Under the pieces are notes generated by a model. The model saw only the letters and a list, made by a program, of their open reading frames with translations, ran no database searches and was not told the DNA's origin. The translations under genes and the position numbers were made by a program. Source: Juglans regia (lineage: Eukaryota > Streptophyta > Magnoliopsida > Fagales > Juglandaceae). Taken from it: a DNA stretch of 64,000 nt. Shown one piece after another: positions 44,553-56,990 of the stretch. Within the stretch, counting starts at the first letter, position 1. Each line of letters starts with the position of its first letter. Location: positions 5,642,001 to 5,706,000 of the forward strand of contig NC_049905.1 of assembly GCF_001411555.2 (NCBI RefSeq), read 5' to 3'.

Positions 44553-47500
44553 ATGGATATCCTCCTCTTGGAGAAGACCCTGTTAGCCCTGTTTGTAGCC
44601 GCGGTTGTGGCTATAACCATTTCTAAACTCCGTGGGAAGCGTTTTAAGCTGCCTCCGGGTCCCATACCGGTGCCGGTTTTCGGAAACTGGCTCCAAGTCG
44701 GCGATGACTTGAACCATAGGAACCTCACCGACATGGCCAAGAAATTCGGGGACATATTCTTGCTCCGGATGGGCCAGCGTAACCTAGTGGTGGTGTCGTC
44801 ACCGGACCTGGCCAAAGAGGTCCTGCACACACAGGGGGTGGAGTTCGGGTCCAGGACCCGGAACGTGGTGTTCGACATATTCACCGGGAAGGGCCAGGAC
44901 ATGGTGTTCACGGTTTACGGCGAGCATTGGAGGAAGATGCGGAGGATCATGACCGTCCCTTTCTTCACCAACAAGGTGGTCCAGCAGCACAGGTTCGGGT
45001 GGGAAGACGAGGCGGCGGGCGTGGTGGAGGAGTTGAAGAAGACTCCAGAAGCTTCGACGACTGGGATCGTCATAAGGAGGCGGTTGCAGCTGATGATGTA
45101 CAACAACATGTACAGGATCATGTTCCACAGACGGTTCGAGAGCGTGGACGACCCTTTGTTCGTGAAACTCAGGGCTTTGAACGGAGAGAGGAGTAGATTG
45201 GCCCAGAGCTTTGAATACAACTATGGCGACTTCATTCCCATTTTGAGACCTTTCTTGAGAGGCTACCTCAAGATCTGCAAGGAAGTCAAGGAGAGGAGGT
45301 TGCAGCTTTTCAAGGATTATTTCATCGACGAGAGGAAGTAAGTTCACTCATTAATTACTCTAATATTCCTTTTCTTTTCATTTTTTTTTATCTTTTACGT
45401 CTCGTTAGTCTTATTTTTTCCAGGAAAATATATGGATTTCAAAAAAAAAAAAAAAAATCGATTAATTTGCATAAATTTCGAAGCTTTTTAATAAACTAAT
45501 GAGTTAACGATTACTTGTCTATTAACATAGCTCTTGTATCAACGAAGTTTAGTTCGATCGTATTTATCATGAGTAAATAAACAAGCTTTGTTCATGATTT
45601 ATGGAAGCTAAAATAGAGTGGGCTCCACGTTAAAAGATAGAACTTGTGTATTTAAAACTTATAATTACCATTAATCATCAGTTATATATACTTGTCGTAT
45701 TATCAGGTGACCTGGATTCTTTGTAATCATCGAAGTCAATATCTATACCACATATGATGTTCTCATTCGTGCCTATGTCGATACTATCTATATATATATA
45801 TATATATGTTAAGTGATCAATAAAATAAAAAATACGTCAACCTGTAGTCAAGATATTTATTTGGCTAGTTTAATAAGATTTTTAAGAGTTATTCTCATTA
45901 CGACTAGCCGTAGATAAAAAATTATTAAATCTACGGCAGGATACGTTGATGTTTTGATGTAGCAAGTGGATTTGTAAATAGATATTTTTAAAATAGAAGG
46001 ATTAATATAAAGAAATTAATATGGTAATTGAACTGTGTGGCAGGAAACTGTCGAGCACAAAGGCAACGGACAACGAAGGATTGAAATGTGCTATGGACCA
46101 TATTCTGGATGCTGAGAAGAAAGGGGAAATTAATGAAGACAACGTGCTTTACATTGTTGAGAACATTAACGTTGCTGGTAAGTTCTGTTCTTTTATCTGT
46201 CCATTTTTAACCCATATTAGAATGCCTAATTTACCAATTTACCATCTCTTTCTCTATATAATTGCATGTTCTCGCAAGTCTCATGCTATTAATGCTGAAT
46301 CCAGCTGGAAAAATAAATTAACTTAAAAGTCTATGATTTGGATTCAAGAAAGTATGAGCTCCTACTTTAGCATATTTTATTTTAAAAAGTAGTTCAATTT
46401 GAGATATAGATAAAAAAAAAATATTTTTTTAATGATAAATTCTCACTTTTTTTTTTTTTTAAAATACGCGATACTTACATAATTATCTATTCTGTACGAT
46501 CTTTTCCAAACTGAACATGACGAGGGCTGAATTAATTGAATTGTCGTTTTCCCTTGAATCTATAGATTTTTTACTTTTTAGATAATTAAATACTTTAAAA
46601 TATATCCTATGATAAAAAAAAAATATCCTATGTCAAAGTTCTGGCCGACTTTATGGACACCTCAGCCCACCAAATACGCCTGCCAGGCTGCCACCTTTCT
46701 CTTAACTCTTCCATTATAAAATAAGTTTAGGTCCAAAAATACATTATGTATAGAGGATTAGGTCCTCAATCTGTGGGCTAAAGTGAATTAGGTACTTTAG
46801 TAGTCTTGGGAGTAGGTATGGATTGAGACACCCAAGTAATTGGTTGAACCCCACCAATCATCACTCACCAGCTTGAGGTTGGTGGCACCTCATGACACCT
46901 TACCATGGAGGTTAGGTGATTTGGGTGAACAAATCTTGAGCTTGAATCCTTGATCATGAATTTCACACCCTAATTTTGAGAAAAAAGTTATTCTAGAGGA
47001 AGCTCGAGAATATTTAAGCATTAAGATAGACGAGTAAAAATGATAAATTATATATTGATCAAATGAGAGTGTATGTTATAAGACTTCTATTGATTGACGT
47101 AGTTTATCTTGAAGATTTTTCCTTTAAATATTTCATTTCTTCAGATTTTCATTTTGCATGGATTACTTGTACCAGATACACAATTTTATTAACAATGAAA
47201 AATTCTTTATTGTTGTGGAACAGCTATTGAAACAACACTATGGTCTATTGAGTGGGGGCTTGCAGAACTTGTGAACCATCCTAGAGTCCAAAAGAAGCTC
47301 CAGCAAGAGCTTGATAAGGTGCTTGGACCTGGTGTGCAAGTCACGGAGCCTGACATCCAGAATCTCCCTTACCTTCAGGCTGTGGTCAAAGAGGTTCTCA
47401 GGCTCAGGATGGCAATCCCTCTTCTTGTACCACACATGAACCTCAATGAGGCAAAACTCGGTGGTTATGATATCCCTGCAGAAAGCAAAATCTTGGTGAA

Positions 47501-47822
47501 TGCATGGTGGCTCGCCAACAACCCAGCCCACTGGAAAAAACCAGAAGAGTTTCGCCCAGAGAGGTTCTTGGAAGAGGAGTCCCAGGTTGAGGCCAATGGA
47601 AATGACTTCCGGTTCCTTCCCTTTGGTGTTGGAAGGAGGAGTTGCCCAGGAATTATTCTTGCATTGCCAATTCTTGGAATCACTTTGGGGCGTATGGTAC
47701 AGAATTTTGAGCTCTTACCTCCTCCAGGACAGTCCAAGCTTGATACCACAGAGAAGGGTGGGCAATTCAGTTTGCACATTTTGAAACACTCCACCATCGT
47801 TGCTAAGCCAAGATCATCTTAA
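44553..47822 (+). CDS. C4H: trans-Cinnamate 4-monooxygenase (C4H, CYP73A), 3 exons, 505 residues
   Basis: ER-anchored cytochrome P450 that converts trans-cinnamate to p-coumarate, the second step of phenylpropanoid metabolism (lignin, flavonoids). Exons 44553-45337 (785 nt), 46044-46177 (134 nt) and 47224-47822 (599 nt) give exactly 505 residues, the canonical class I length and exon pattern. N-terminal membrane anchor (about residues 3-24), then the proline hinge PPGPIPVP. Oxygen-binding I-helix AAIETT (306-311), E363-R366 of ExxR, FRPERF, and the heme loop [11 protein letters not shown] with Cys447 as thiolate ligand. A longer upstream start at 44370 is open but would mask the membrane anchor, so 44553 was chosen. 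The tail [20 protein letters not shown] is typical of class I. All visible motifs are intact. Confidence 0.98.
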
Positions 47823-50800
47823 CTCTAGGCCTCTCCTTGTGTTTTCTTTCTTGGTTTAATTTTCAATGTGATCAGATTGTTAAAGATGGCCAAGGTTCTG
47901 AATGTCGGATTGAACTGAAAAATGTCTGAATACGCTGTGTGGTGGGCATGGAAATGTGTAAATTTGTGAACTTTTGAAGTTGTTTTTAAGCATATATCTG
48001 CAAAATAAGTTGGTATTGTCAGATAACTGAAATTCGTCCTTAACAAAAACTTACATTCCCAAAAGAGGATGGGCATGGAAATTTTATCTAGGGTGACATA
48101 AAGAGAGCTCTAATTTGTTAGAATCTAGAAATGAATCACATTTTCCACCAATTTATTTATCATTAAATCATAAATTTCTTATGCAAGAATTATAACTTAC
48201 AAACTAAACTTTTGATATAATATTAAAGAGAGATAGTAGAGTTACAAAAAATTATCGGTTTCTAAATTTACTTTTATAAAATTTTTTGTATCCTCGAATA
48301 CAATCTCCTGTTTTGATGACCCTATTTATAGATGCAAAGGCTCTTATTAATGCTTGTCTGTGGTGGATGTTTTAAGACTCGTTTGGTTTCTTGACTGCAC
48401 CTAACTCAGTTGAGTTCGATTTAGATTTAGATATTTTTAAATATCTAAATATTAAACTCTTAAATTATTAAATTCATCTCAATTTAAAATTTTTTTACAC
48501 GTGAGATCTACAATTTTTTTTAACATAACACCTCTTTACACGTAAAATCCATAATATTTTTTAACTTTTCATAAATACATTTAAACTCATCTTACCATCT
48601 AAAATATATCTAAATTCATCTTAAGTGAGTCCCACATAACTCATTCTACCTTTTTAATTCATTATTATTCATAAATAATTTAATTAAATTCAACTCAACT
48701 CAACATCCATACATAACCTTACAAATGTCAGTTGCGGACGATCTCAAGTCGATCGGTCATATGACTCATATCCTGTCTGGACTCTGCACCATCCAGTTGC
48801 TGGTATTGTATTGAGGGCAACCATCGATGTTGCTTTTACTTTATAGGTATGAGGAAGTGGACCAGTTTTATCCTTCATTAAGTGCCTCATCCAAGCAACT
48901 TTGAGGTCATAACTCCCAACTTGGCAACTTGCTGGAATTGCCAACTGATTTTTTTGGCCAATAATTTCCATCAACCCACCCAAAAGACAGAAAAAAAGGA
49001 CTAAAAGATGAGTTTATGATATCTGTCAAACACCATTTAATTACATCACATAAGAGTAGTTGGTAAGCTGCTTTGAGAACAAAAAGCTAGCTTTCTAATT
49101 TGATTTTGAAGCAATCAAAATAAAATAAAAGAAAGAGTTTTATTCAAGCTCCCGCTAGTGATTTTGGGATGAGTAGTTTTTTTTTTTTTAATGTATTTTT
49201 TAACACATTTAAATATAAATTAAAAATTAAAAAATTTATAATATTATTAAAAAATATTTACTTAATTATTAAGTAAAAAAAATAATAAAAAAATAAAAAA
49301 CTCACAGTGATAAAAACTAACGATAGAAATTAACTGTAAGAATAATATTTTTCTAAAAGAAAATACTTCTTTTAAGATAAAAATTACTTTGAAAATAGTG
49401 TACCTGTCACCCATCAACTGGCAATACAATTCTCGTCACTAAAATTAATTCATAATAAGTGTAAAGTCTCGGTGATTAAAATTTGGGTACTTATATTCCA
49501 GAAAATATGACATTTCTGTCGGTGCAAATGTATTGATTTTCAAAAAAGAATATTTGTTTAGTGATATACGTACGTGTGCATCACCACCTCAACCACTCAT
49601 ATTGTTACAGCTCGACTTAAAAAAAAAATTATGAATCACGACTCGTATATATTAATTTCTTTAGACAAAGTGATGAATTATGATGTAATATTAGATATAG
49701 TCTTAGAGTGTGTAAGTCTTACACACTCCATTTAAAAAGTAAGGAATCTATTATTAATTTTTTTTTTTATATGAGTTTCTTATTTAACTACTTTTTTTAA
49801 AAGAAGTGCATGTATCTTGCACACATAAAACTGTAAATATCATTTATTTGAATTATAAAAAATTTTCTTTATAAAAATTAACCATTGTAATAGATGTATA
49901 AAAATCCTTGCAAAATTATAAAGCAAATAATTTAATTTCTTCCAAATTTTGGTGTCAGCGTTTATGTTACCTGTATAATTTGGATCGCTAAAAAAACTGC
50001 TAGAAATTACATCACTACCCTACCATTATTCTGTTCCGTCCAAGCGACAATGTTTAATAACTCTTAGATCAATCATTTAAAAAAAAAAAAATTCATTAAT
50101 TCTTAAATGGCACCATGTCATCAATATAGAATAATGGTAGAAAATTGAAGAAATTAAGCCAAATTCTACCAACCCTTTGAAACAAATTAATGTTTAGAAG
50201 AAAATACTCTTAGAAGTTAAAAATGCATTGGACAATTTGTCTATGGGAGCGTGAGACTGTGGGAGGCGCCCTCTGTTGACTTGCGACCAAGATTGCTTGA
50301 AGGGAAGGGAAGGGAAGGGAAGGGAAGTCTGTAAATGCATGGGTTTCTACTTCTATAAGGTTGGATCCAGTACCAAGACAACTTCTTTCTCAGGAAATAA
50401 TGCAGCTACTACTCTAGGGGTTTCGGGGTATCATGTCTCACGAGTAAAATGCCATTTGACAAGTGGCCCCTAGAAGGGCAGTCTGTCTACCTCAATATCG
50501 AGTAGAATCCTGATGCCATTCTTTTCTAGCTGTATGATATAAAAGTGGATCTTAAGTTTCAATAATACTATGAACTGCAAGAAGTAAATGGAACAACTCT
50601 TCAAAGAAAATTAAATTCTGCAGAATCCTAGATTGAGTTTAGTTATTATGTCAACTCTCCAAATAGTATAACCTCCTTTAATTTAAGAACCAATAAAACA
50701 ACATTAATGACAGAATCCACTTGAATTCAGGTCCAACATTTCAGGATTACATACCCTTGCGGCATTTGTGTATCTCGTTCTATTATCCTAGACACTAAAT

Positions 50801-50930
50801 TTGAGCAGAAAGTAAAGAATCATTATTCATCTAAGACACTAAATTTGGGTAAGCAATAGTTGTTACTCCCATTAGAAGAGAAGAGAATAAGCACTATAAA
50901 ACGTTTTGTATCTCAATCACTTCTTTTTTG
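47823..50930. other. Intergenic region between C4H and the NLR cluster
   Basis: No supported gene. Contains the C4H 3' end, a second copy of repeat T2 (48365-48720), AT-rich DNA, and an (AGGGA)5 microsatellite at 50301-50327. The open frame 48744-48983 (-) has no recognisable family. The stretch 49690-49850 has degenerate hairpin-MITE-like sequence. Confidence 0.55.
48365..48720. repeat. AT-rich repeat family T2, copy 2
   Basis: Begins CTCGTTTGGTTTCTTGACTG and ends CAACTCAACATCCATACAT. See the copy at 43730-44155 for shared blocks. The two copies bracket the C4H gene about 3.5-4.5 kb apart. Confidence 0.45.
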
Positions 50931-50989
50931 ACGAAAAATCTTTGAAGTAAACCAAACAAGCTTTCCTGACAGCTTCCTAGTTGAAAAAC

Positions 50990-52790
50990 TTCATTTTCTG
51001 TACAACAACCTACTGCAAGATCATTGGTGGCAAATGAATCTCATGTTGGTAGATATCAACTTCGTATATGCTCCACCGTGTGTTCTAAATGACTAAATCT
51101 TTCCTGCAAGTTTGGGCATACGAGGTAGTATTAAGAGAAGTTGCATTTTTATAGAAGCAGTAATCTGGAATGAACCATAAGTTGACAGTATAAGTTGCAT
51201 ACCACTCACATTCTTAATCCATGAAATCAAGTCCTTCTAACTAACATAGTTCTCTCCCATGTGCGAGAATTAATTAGATTTGCAATATTTCGACATGAAC
51301 CTATGCTTCAGTAGCAGTAAAAATTTTCAAAACTATGGGTTTTTATCCAAATATTGAGTCATACCCCTTTTTTAGGAAGAGGTCACAACCCGATCATTTT
51401 CTTGATATAGCTCTCATTTGTAGCGGAGGACTACTATATGAGAAAACATTTTGTTTTCCTTCGATCTTTTTTATATTAAAAAAAAAAATACCAAATCTGT
51501 CTCCAAACAGTGCTAGCTAAGATGTTACATGCCTATCTCTTCAGCTAAACCAAACCATGGAAACAACTTCCACATTACTTTGGAAGGGGTGAAAGATGAA
51601 AAGGGAAAATGCAATATTATACCAAGAAGTAAATGCTAATGGGAGAAGCACAAACTGCAAATCTCAGATTCTATAAATAGAATGGGAATGACTGGCAAAA
51701 ATCAATTTTAAAAAAAACTGAACATGTACCACAACTTACTGGAAGAACATTTTTTTAATCAATTTCTCGACTCAGAAACATGTTGTGTTTATACCACTAA
51801 TCAAGGTCACAAGTTACCAGGAGTGAGCCAACAGAAGCCCTACACCTTTCCACCCAAGTTGTCGCTCAGGAAAGAAATGAGAACAGGTGACAAAATGAAA
51901 TGTATCACATGCTATTAGCAACCAAACAAGGCCAAAATTGATAAAGAATAGAGCAATTACCTTCCCATTCTCAGTGGATTCAGGAACCTAGCAGTCAAGT
52001 GTAAGCTTTGACAACGACAATCCTCGTAATAGAAACTGTGTAGAAATCAAACATCAAAACACCAAATGATCTTCCAATGCAAATGCAACAATGCAATTTC
52101 ATAAAAAAAAAAAGTCAAAAGAAAAACTTACTATGGCATCCCTGTACTAACATCCAATTATCTTCAAACAGTGGTGGACTGCCTTTTGGACAAATGGGCC
52201 CCCTCTGTCCCAGCATCTTGTGGAAATCATTCTCGATGTCCTTTCTCATCAACGATGCCTTTATTTAACCTTCTCCTTCTACTCCTCAACCTCAGTGACC
52301 ACACATTTGTGTTCTCACTCCTCAGAAACGAGTATTCACCTTTTCCCTTCCTCAATTTATGTTCCCCTTTGCACCTCCTACGCCAACTGGAGCCTTACAC
52401 AAGGTCCTCATTGTCGTCAGATCCCAAAACCATGTGGCCTCTGCCACCGAAGTGCATTCCTCCCTCTCCTCCTACATTTTCTCTTTTTCTTCTTCCCCCT
52501 TTTTACTACTTCTCCTAATATGTGAAGAATAGTGTAAGAGATGAAACTTCTTTGAATAGGGAAGAATAAGACAAGAAAAGATATAATCACCACTAAGTTC
52601 TTGATTTTTTGCAAAAATTTCCACACCATTGATTTTAGCTTTCTAATGTACTTCGAGCCAAATTCTGCAATCAAAATTTAACAACAAATAAATACTGAGC
52701 AAAAAGAGAAAAAAAGAAGGTGAAGGTGAAGAAGATGGATACCATGAAGCATTGAGAAAAAGCGGGGAGTAAAATACTCGGGATGACATA
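50990..52790 (-). pseudogene. Duplicated 3' flank of NLR-B (paralogous to 59640-61380)
   Basis: About 1.8 kb colinear with the 3' flank of NLR-A. Examples: ATATGCTCCACC then TCTTTCCTGCAAG at 51060-51115 versus 59650-59695; GAATTAATTAGATTTGCAAT / GAAATTAATTAGATATGCAA at 51266 versus 60011; CAAGGTCACAAGTTACCA at 51803 versus CAAGGTCACAAATTACCA at 60480; GTGTAAGAGATGAAACTTC at 52532 versus ACGTAAGTGATGAAACTTC at 61125. No coding frame survives. The conservation of order shows that the NLR duplication unit included this flank, probably non-coding 3' exons and introns. Confidence 0.8.
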
Positions 52791-52933
52791 AATCCATCCA
52801 TGAGCAATCTTGGACAAATCCCCACCCGTCCCTCTCTTGCATCTTGGCAGTAAGATGAGACAGAGCTCTCTAATTTACAGCATCTGCGAACACTTCAATA
52901 GACGCACACCTTCGGGCAACGATATCAAACTAG
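52791..52933 (-). pseudogene. NLR-B, detached C-terminal LRR fragment
   Basis: Homologous to the last codons of NLR-A (61390-61560): TTCGGGCAACGATATCAAAC here versus TTCGGGTAGCGAAGTCAAAC there, and GAGCAATCTTGGACAAATCC versus GAGCAATCTTGGACCAATCC. The frame has an internal stop and indels. Homology stops abruptly at about 52933, where TGTTAAAGTATC (solo-LTR-like) begins. The rest of NLR-B resumes at 58262. Confidence 0.8.
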
Positions 52934-52974
52934 TGTTAAAGTATCTAGAGTATCTTCAGCCTCAGATGGAGGCT

Positions 52975-53322
52975 TGTTTAAACTAAGATAAAGGAAAGCA
53001 TGAGAGTTGTTTGATAAAAGTCCATACACATTATTGATAGTCAATGCATAGGAAAAATATCTCATTTACGTTTCTCTCTTACACTGTTTCTGTATACAGA
53101 GTATCTATTTATAGTGTCTATTCTGTAACAACCTTTACAATGTATACCACTCAAATATTGACAGGTGGCTGTGAAGAATCATTGGCTATATGTGCAGGAC
53201 GGCGATAGTGCTTTCTGTTGTGCAGAGCATGTAGTGGTACTCTGCTGGTGCACAGCTGCGTGAGCTGGGTATCTGCAACGGGCTGCTGCGTGGCTGGTGT
53301 AGTGAGCTGAAATGTCTTAATA
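52975..53322 (-). repeat. 3' LTR of the Copia element
   Basis: 348 bp, preceded in element orientation by a purine-rich tract (53323-53335). The pol frame runs into it and stops at 53151-53153. Confidence 0.95.
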
Positions 53323-56300
53323 CCCTCCCGCGAGTCAAGTGGCACTGAGGTCAAAGTGAGACTTGATCGTAACAGTTGAAAACGTGCTGATGACAGGGGC
53401 TTAGTCATGATGTCTGCTATTTGATCTCTACTGGAAATGAAGGATACCTGGAGTGTTTTTGCTGCAACCCTTTCCCGAACAAAGTGAAAATCAAGTTCCA
53501 CATGTTTGGTTCGAGAGTGAAGAACAGGATTTACAGACAAATAGGTTGCTCCTAGGTTATCACACCACAGTGTAGGAGAGTGAATCAGAAAAAGACCAAG
53601 TTCTTTTATCAGGTTTTGTAACCACAGTATTTCACAAGCTGTGTTTGCTACTGATTTGTACTCGGCTTCAGTGGAAGACCGAGCAATAGTAGCTTGTTTT
53701 TTTGACCCCCAAGAGACAAGATGACTACCAAAATAAATACAGAAACCCCCAGTAGACTTGCGATCATCAGGGCATCCTACCCAGTCAGCATCAGAGAAAG
53801 CTGAAATTTTAAAGGATGAGGAGGAAGAGAAACGCAAGCTAAGATGAGGTGTTTGACGAAGGTATCGAAGAATCCTTTTTACAGCCTGCCAATGAGGTAT
53901 CCTAGGACAGTGCATGAACTGGCAGACCTTGTTTACAGCGAAGGATATATCAGGCCTGGTGAAAGAGAGGTACTGTAGACTACCTACAACACTTTGATAA
54001 AGCTGTGGGTCTTCGAATGTACTACCATCAAGGGACGTAAGCTTGATTGATGCGGACATATGAGTGGTAACGGGTTTGGAAAAGTGCATGTTGGTGCGGT
54101 GCAGCAAATCATTAATGTATTTGGTCTGAGATAGATATAATCCAGAGGAATCCCTAGTGACTTCAATGCCTAGAAAGTAATGAAGTGTACCCAAGTCCTT
54201 AACAGGAAAGTGAATACTTAAAGAATGAATAAAATCAGAGATGAGTTTCGGACTTGAGCCAGTGACGATCAAATCATCGACATAAATGAGAATGTAAATG
54301 CAATCAGAAGCAGTATGCAACATGAACAAGGATGGGTCAGACCGAGAAGCAATAAATCCTAAAGAAATTAACTTGTCTGATAATTTTGCAAACCAAGCCC
54401 TAGGGGCTTGTTTCAGGCCATAAAGAGATTTCTTTAACTTACATACGTGTGAAGGAAAATCAGGATTCACAAAGCCCGGCGGTTGTTGCATGAACACTGC
54501 TTCATCAAGGTTCCCGTGTAAGAACGCATTCTGCACATCGAGTTGATGAAGGGGCCAGTTTGAGGTTACTGCAATGGAGAGAAGAAGACGAATGGTGACT
54601 GGCTTGATGACGGGACTATAGGTTTCAGTGTAATCTAGACCCGATTGCTGATGAAAACCCTTGGCCACGAGCCGTGCTTTACGGCGTTCAAGGGTTCCAT
54701 CAGCTTTTCTCTTGGTTTTGAGAACCCATTTTGACCCGAGGATATTGAGTTGGGGATTGGGGGGAACTAGCTCCCAGGTTTGATTAAGGAGAAGGGCACG
54801 AAATTCCTCAGCCATGGCAGCTCGCCATTCTGAGTGTTTGTTGGCTTCAGAGAAGGAGGATGGTTCTTCGGGGATAGGGGCCGTGAGCGATGAGGAGAAG
54901 GCTTGGGAGGTGGTGAGAGAAGCAGATGATCTTTTGGAGGGCCACAGAATCGTGCCGTCGGTTCGCATACGAGGGCAAAAGGTATTTGCGCGAGACCGTG
55001 TGGTCATGGGGTGAAGTTGAACCGGCTGAAGAGAGTGGGATGAAGGAGTGGAAGATGCAGGAAGAGAAGGATTACCTGATGGAGGCACGACAGGGGGAGA
55101 GTGACTAGTGTTGGCAGAGATAGGAGAATGAGAGTTAGGGTTTGAATTAAGAGAAGTAGAGGAAGTGGGCTGGGAGACAATAGACGAGGTAGGTGTAGCG
55201 GAAGATGGGCCAAGTTGGTGTTGGGCCGTGGGTAAAGAAATAAGTGAGAAGGTGGATGTTGGTGTGTGGTTAGACGATGAGGAAGATGGGCCCGTGGGGT
55301 TGATTTTAAAAGGGAAAAGTTGTTCATTAAAAATGACGTCTCTTGAGATATAGACCCGACCCGAGGGAATATGAAGACACTTATAGCCTTTGTGGTCTGG
55401 GCTATACCCCATGAGAACACACATTTGAGAGCGGAAGTCCAATTTGTGTCGATTAAAGGGTCTTAAGTTGGGCCAACAAGCGGACCCAAAAACTCGAAGA
55501 AAAGAATAATCGGGAGCACGGCCCATTAAAATTTCAAAGGGAGATTTATTTTTTAGAACCGGAGTGGGCATTCGATTAATTAAGTATGTGGCGATTAAAA
55601 AAGATTCAGCCCAATATTTGAGAGGCATGGAAGCATGAGAGAGAAGAGATAATCCAGTTTCGACAATATGCTTATGTCGTCTCTCGATACTTCCATTTTG
55701 AGGATGAGAATGATGACAGGTAAGACGGTGAGTAATTCCATTTTTTTGAAAAATAGAGCGAAGAGGGCGAAACTCCCCACCGCCATCAGTTTGGATAGAA
55801 ATAATATTGCATGAAAAAGAATTATGCACAAACTGAAGAAACGCAATGACAATCATAGAAACGTCCGATTTAACATTCATGGGAAAAAGCCAAAGATATT
55901 TAGAAAAGTCATCTAATATGGAAAGATAATAGCGACAACCCTTTATGGACAAAATGGGAGCGGGGCCCCAAACATCTAAGAAAAGAAGATTAAAAGGCCC
56001 AGTGGACCGTGAGGGGGATAAGGGATGGGGAAGGACACGGGCCTTAGCCTGAAAACATGCTGGACATGGAGGTACTGCTGTGCGGGATGTAGTAGGGAGA
56101 TGAAAACGTTGAAGAGTCAGTTGAGTGATGCGGGATGACGGGTGTCCTAATCGCTGGTGCCAAATCAGAGGGGAGGTTCGTGTACTGAGGTGAGCTTGAG
56201 GAGAGAGTGATCTGGAAGCAGGTGCAGCAAGGGCGGAAGAAAGTGTGTAGAGTCCGTTCTCAACTGGTCCTCGAAGAAGCACCGCCTGGGAATGGGAATA

Positions 56301-56990
56301 CTTCACAAGAAAAAAATCAGAGTGAAACTCAAAGAAAACTTTGTTATCAAGACAAAACTGTCTAACCGAAAGTAGATTGCGCGAAATTAATGGAACATGA
56401 AGAAGATTAGTGAGGAGAAAATTGCCAGAAGGAGAACTCCACTGAGCTGAACCAACATTCTGTATTGGGAGGGAAGAGCCATCTCCGATGCTTACTTGGT
56501 CAGAACCTTGATAGGAAACAGAGTCTAAATTTAGAGTGGACAGGTCAGGGGTGAAATGGTTGGTTGCAGCGGTGTCAGGAAACCAGGTGGGTGGAGGGGA
56601 CGCTGGAATGGGGAAATGAGTATAATTGGCAGTCAAGGAACTTGGTGCAGGAGCTTGAAAAGCTTGGTTGAAACGTTGATAGCAAGAAATAACCGTGTGT
56701 CCTGGCCTTTGACAAAGCTGACAAATGGGGCGGGTCTCATTGCGATTTGAGAAATAGTTGGAGGAGAAGCCACCACGACCACTGTTCCGACCACCACCAC
56801 CATTTCGACCACCACGAGGGGGTTGACCAAGCAGAGATGGTGCCCGAGTAACAGTGTTATTAGCAGAAAAGGAAGAACCCGTGAGTAAAGATTGGGTCTG
56901 ATGAGATAGGCGAGATTCGTGGTTAAGTAGATAGCTATAGATCTGATGGGGAGAGAGAGCATCAGGCCGTGTAGTGAGAGAGGTGACCAT
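53151..56990 (-). CDS. Copia polyprotein (gag end, protease, integrase, reverse transcriptase, RNase H)
   Basis: A single 1279-codon open frame, domain order PR-INT-RT-RH as in Ty1/Copia. Zinc knuckle CQLCQRPGHTVISC at 90-103; protease active site FPDTAA (Asp139); pre-integrase LWHQRLGHPSSR; integrase core with LDVWGP, QTDGGGEF and the ENGIERRH-like NGSIERRHKHIVE; reverse transcriptase KARLVAKGF, QLDVQNAFLHG and YVDDLIVTG (about residue 900); RNase H SDADWVGCPDDRKSTGG and SSTEAEYKS. The first Met is an arbitrary in-frame start: gag begins upstream in frames that are interrupted (see next entry). The stop lies inside the 3' LTR. The pol part is fully open, in line with recent insertion, but translation from the element start is broken. 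Confidence 0.95.
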   Translation of the reverse strand: MVTSLTTRPDALSPHQIYSYLLNHESRLSHQTQSLLTGSSFSANNTVTRAPSLLGQPPRGGRNGGGGRNSGRGGFSSNYFSNRNETRPICQLCQRPGHTVISCYQRFNQAFQAPAPSSLTANYTHFPIPASPPPTWFPDTAATNHFTPDLSTLNLDSVSYQGSDQVSIGDGSSLPIQNVGSAQWSSPSGNFLLTNLLHVPLISRNLLSVRQFCLDNKVFFEFHSDFFLVKYSHSQAVLLRGPVENGLYTLSSALAAPASRSLSPQAHLSTRTSPLIWHQRLGHPSSRITQLTLQRFHLPTTSRTAVPPCPACFQAKARVLPHPLSPSRSTGPFNLLFLDVWGPAPILSIKGCRYYLSILDDFSKYLWLFPMNVKSDVSMIVIAFLQFVHNSFSCNIISIQTDGGGEFRPLRSIFQKNGITHRLTCHHSHPQNGSIERRHKHIVETGLSLLSHASMPLKYWAESFLIATYLINRMPTPVLKNKSPFEILMGRAPDYSFLRVFGSACWPNLRPFNRHKLDFRSQMCVLMGYSPDHKGYKCLHIPSGRVYISRDVIFNEQLFPFKINPTGPSSSSSNHTPTSTFSLISLPTAQHQLGPSSATPTSSIVSQPTSSTSLNSNPNSHSPISANTSHSPPVVPPSGNPSLPASSTPSSHSLQPVQLHPMTTRSRANTFCPRMRTDGTILWPSKRSSASLTTSQAFSSSLTAPIPEEPSSFSEANKHSEWRAAMAEEFRALLLNQTWELVPPNPQLNILGSKWVLKTKRKADGTLERRKARLVAKGFHQQSGLDYTETYSPVIKPVTIRLLLSIAVTSNWPLHQLDVQNAFLHGNLDEAVFMQQPPGFVNPDFPSHVCKLKKSLYGLKQAPRAWFAKLSDKLISLGFIASRSDPSLFMLHTASDCIYILIYVDDLIVTGSSPKLISDFIHSLSIHFPVKDLGTLHYFLGIEVTRDSSGLYLSQTKYINDLLHRTNMHFSKPVTTHMSASIKLTSLDGSTFEDPQLYQSVVGSLQYLSFTRPDISFAVNKVCQFMHCPRIPHWQAVKRILRYLRQTPHLSLRFSSSSSFKISAFSDADWVGCPDDRKSTGGFCIYFGSHLVSWGSKKQATIARSSTEAEYKSVANTACEILWLQNLIKELGLFLIHSPTLWCDNLGATYLSVNPVLHSRTKHVELDFHFVRERVAAKTLQVSFISSRDQIADIMTKPLSSARFQLLRSSLTLTSVPLDSREGIKTFQLTTPATQQPVADTQLTQLCTSRVPLHALHNRKHYRRPAHIANDSSQPPVNI

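Noticed and set aside
50301..50327. G-rich (AGGGA)5 tract as a regulatory G-quadruplex
   Set aside because: It could form one in principle, but it is a simple microsatellite far from any gene start; no support for function.
54814..55420. Several plus-strand and alternate-frame ORFs inside the Copia element
   Set aside because: They are shadows of the 1279-codon polyprotein, in the low-complexity Ser/Pro linker between integrase and reverse transcriptase.
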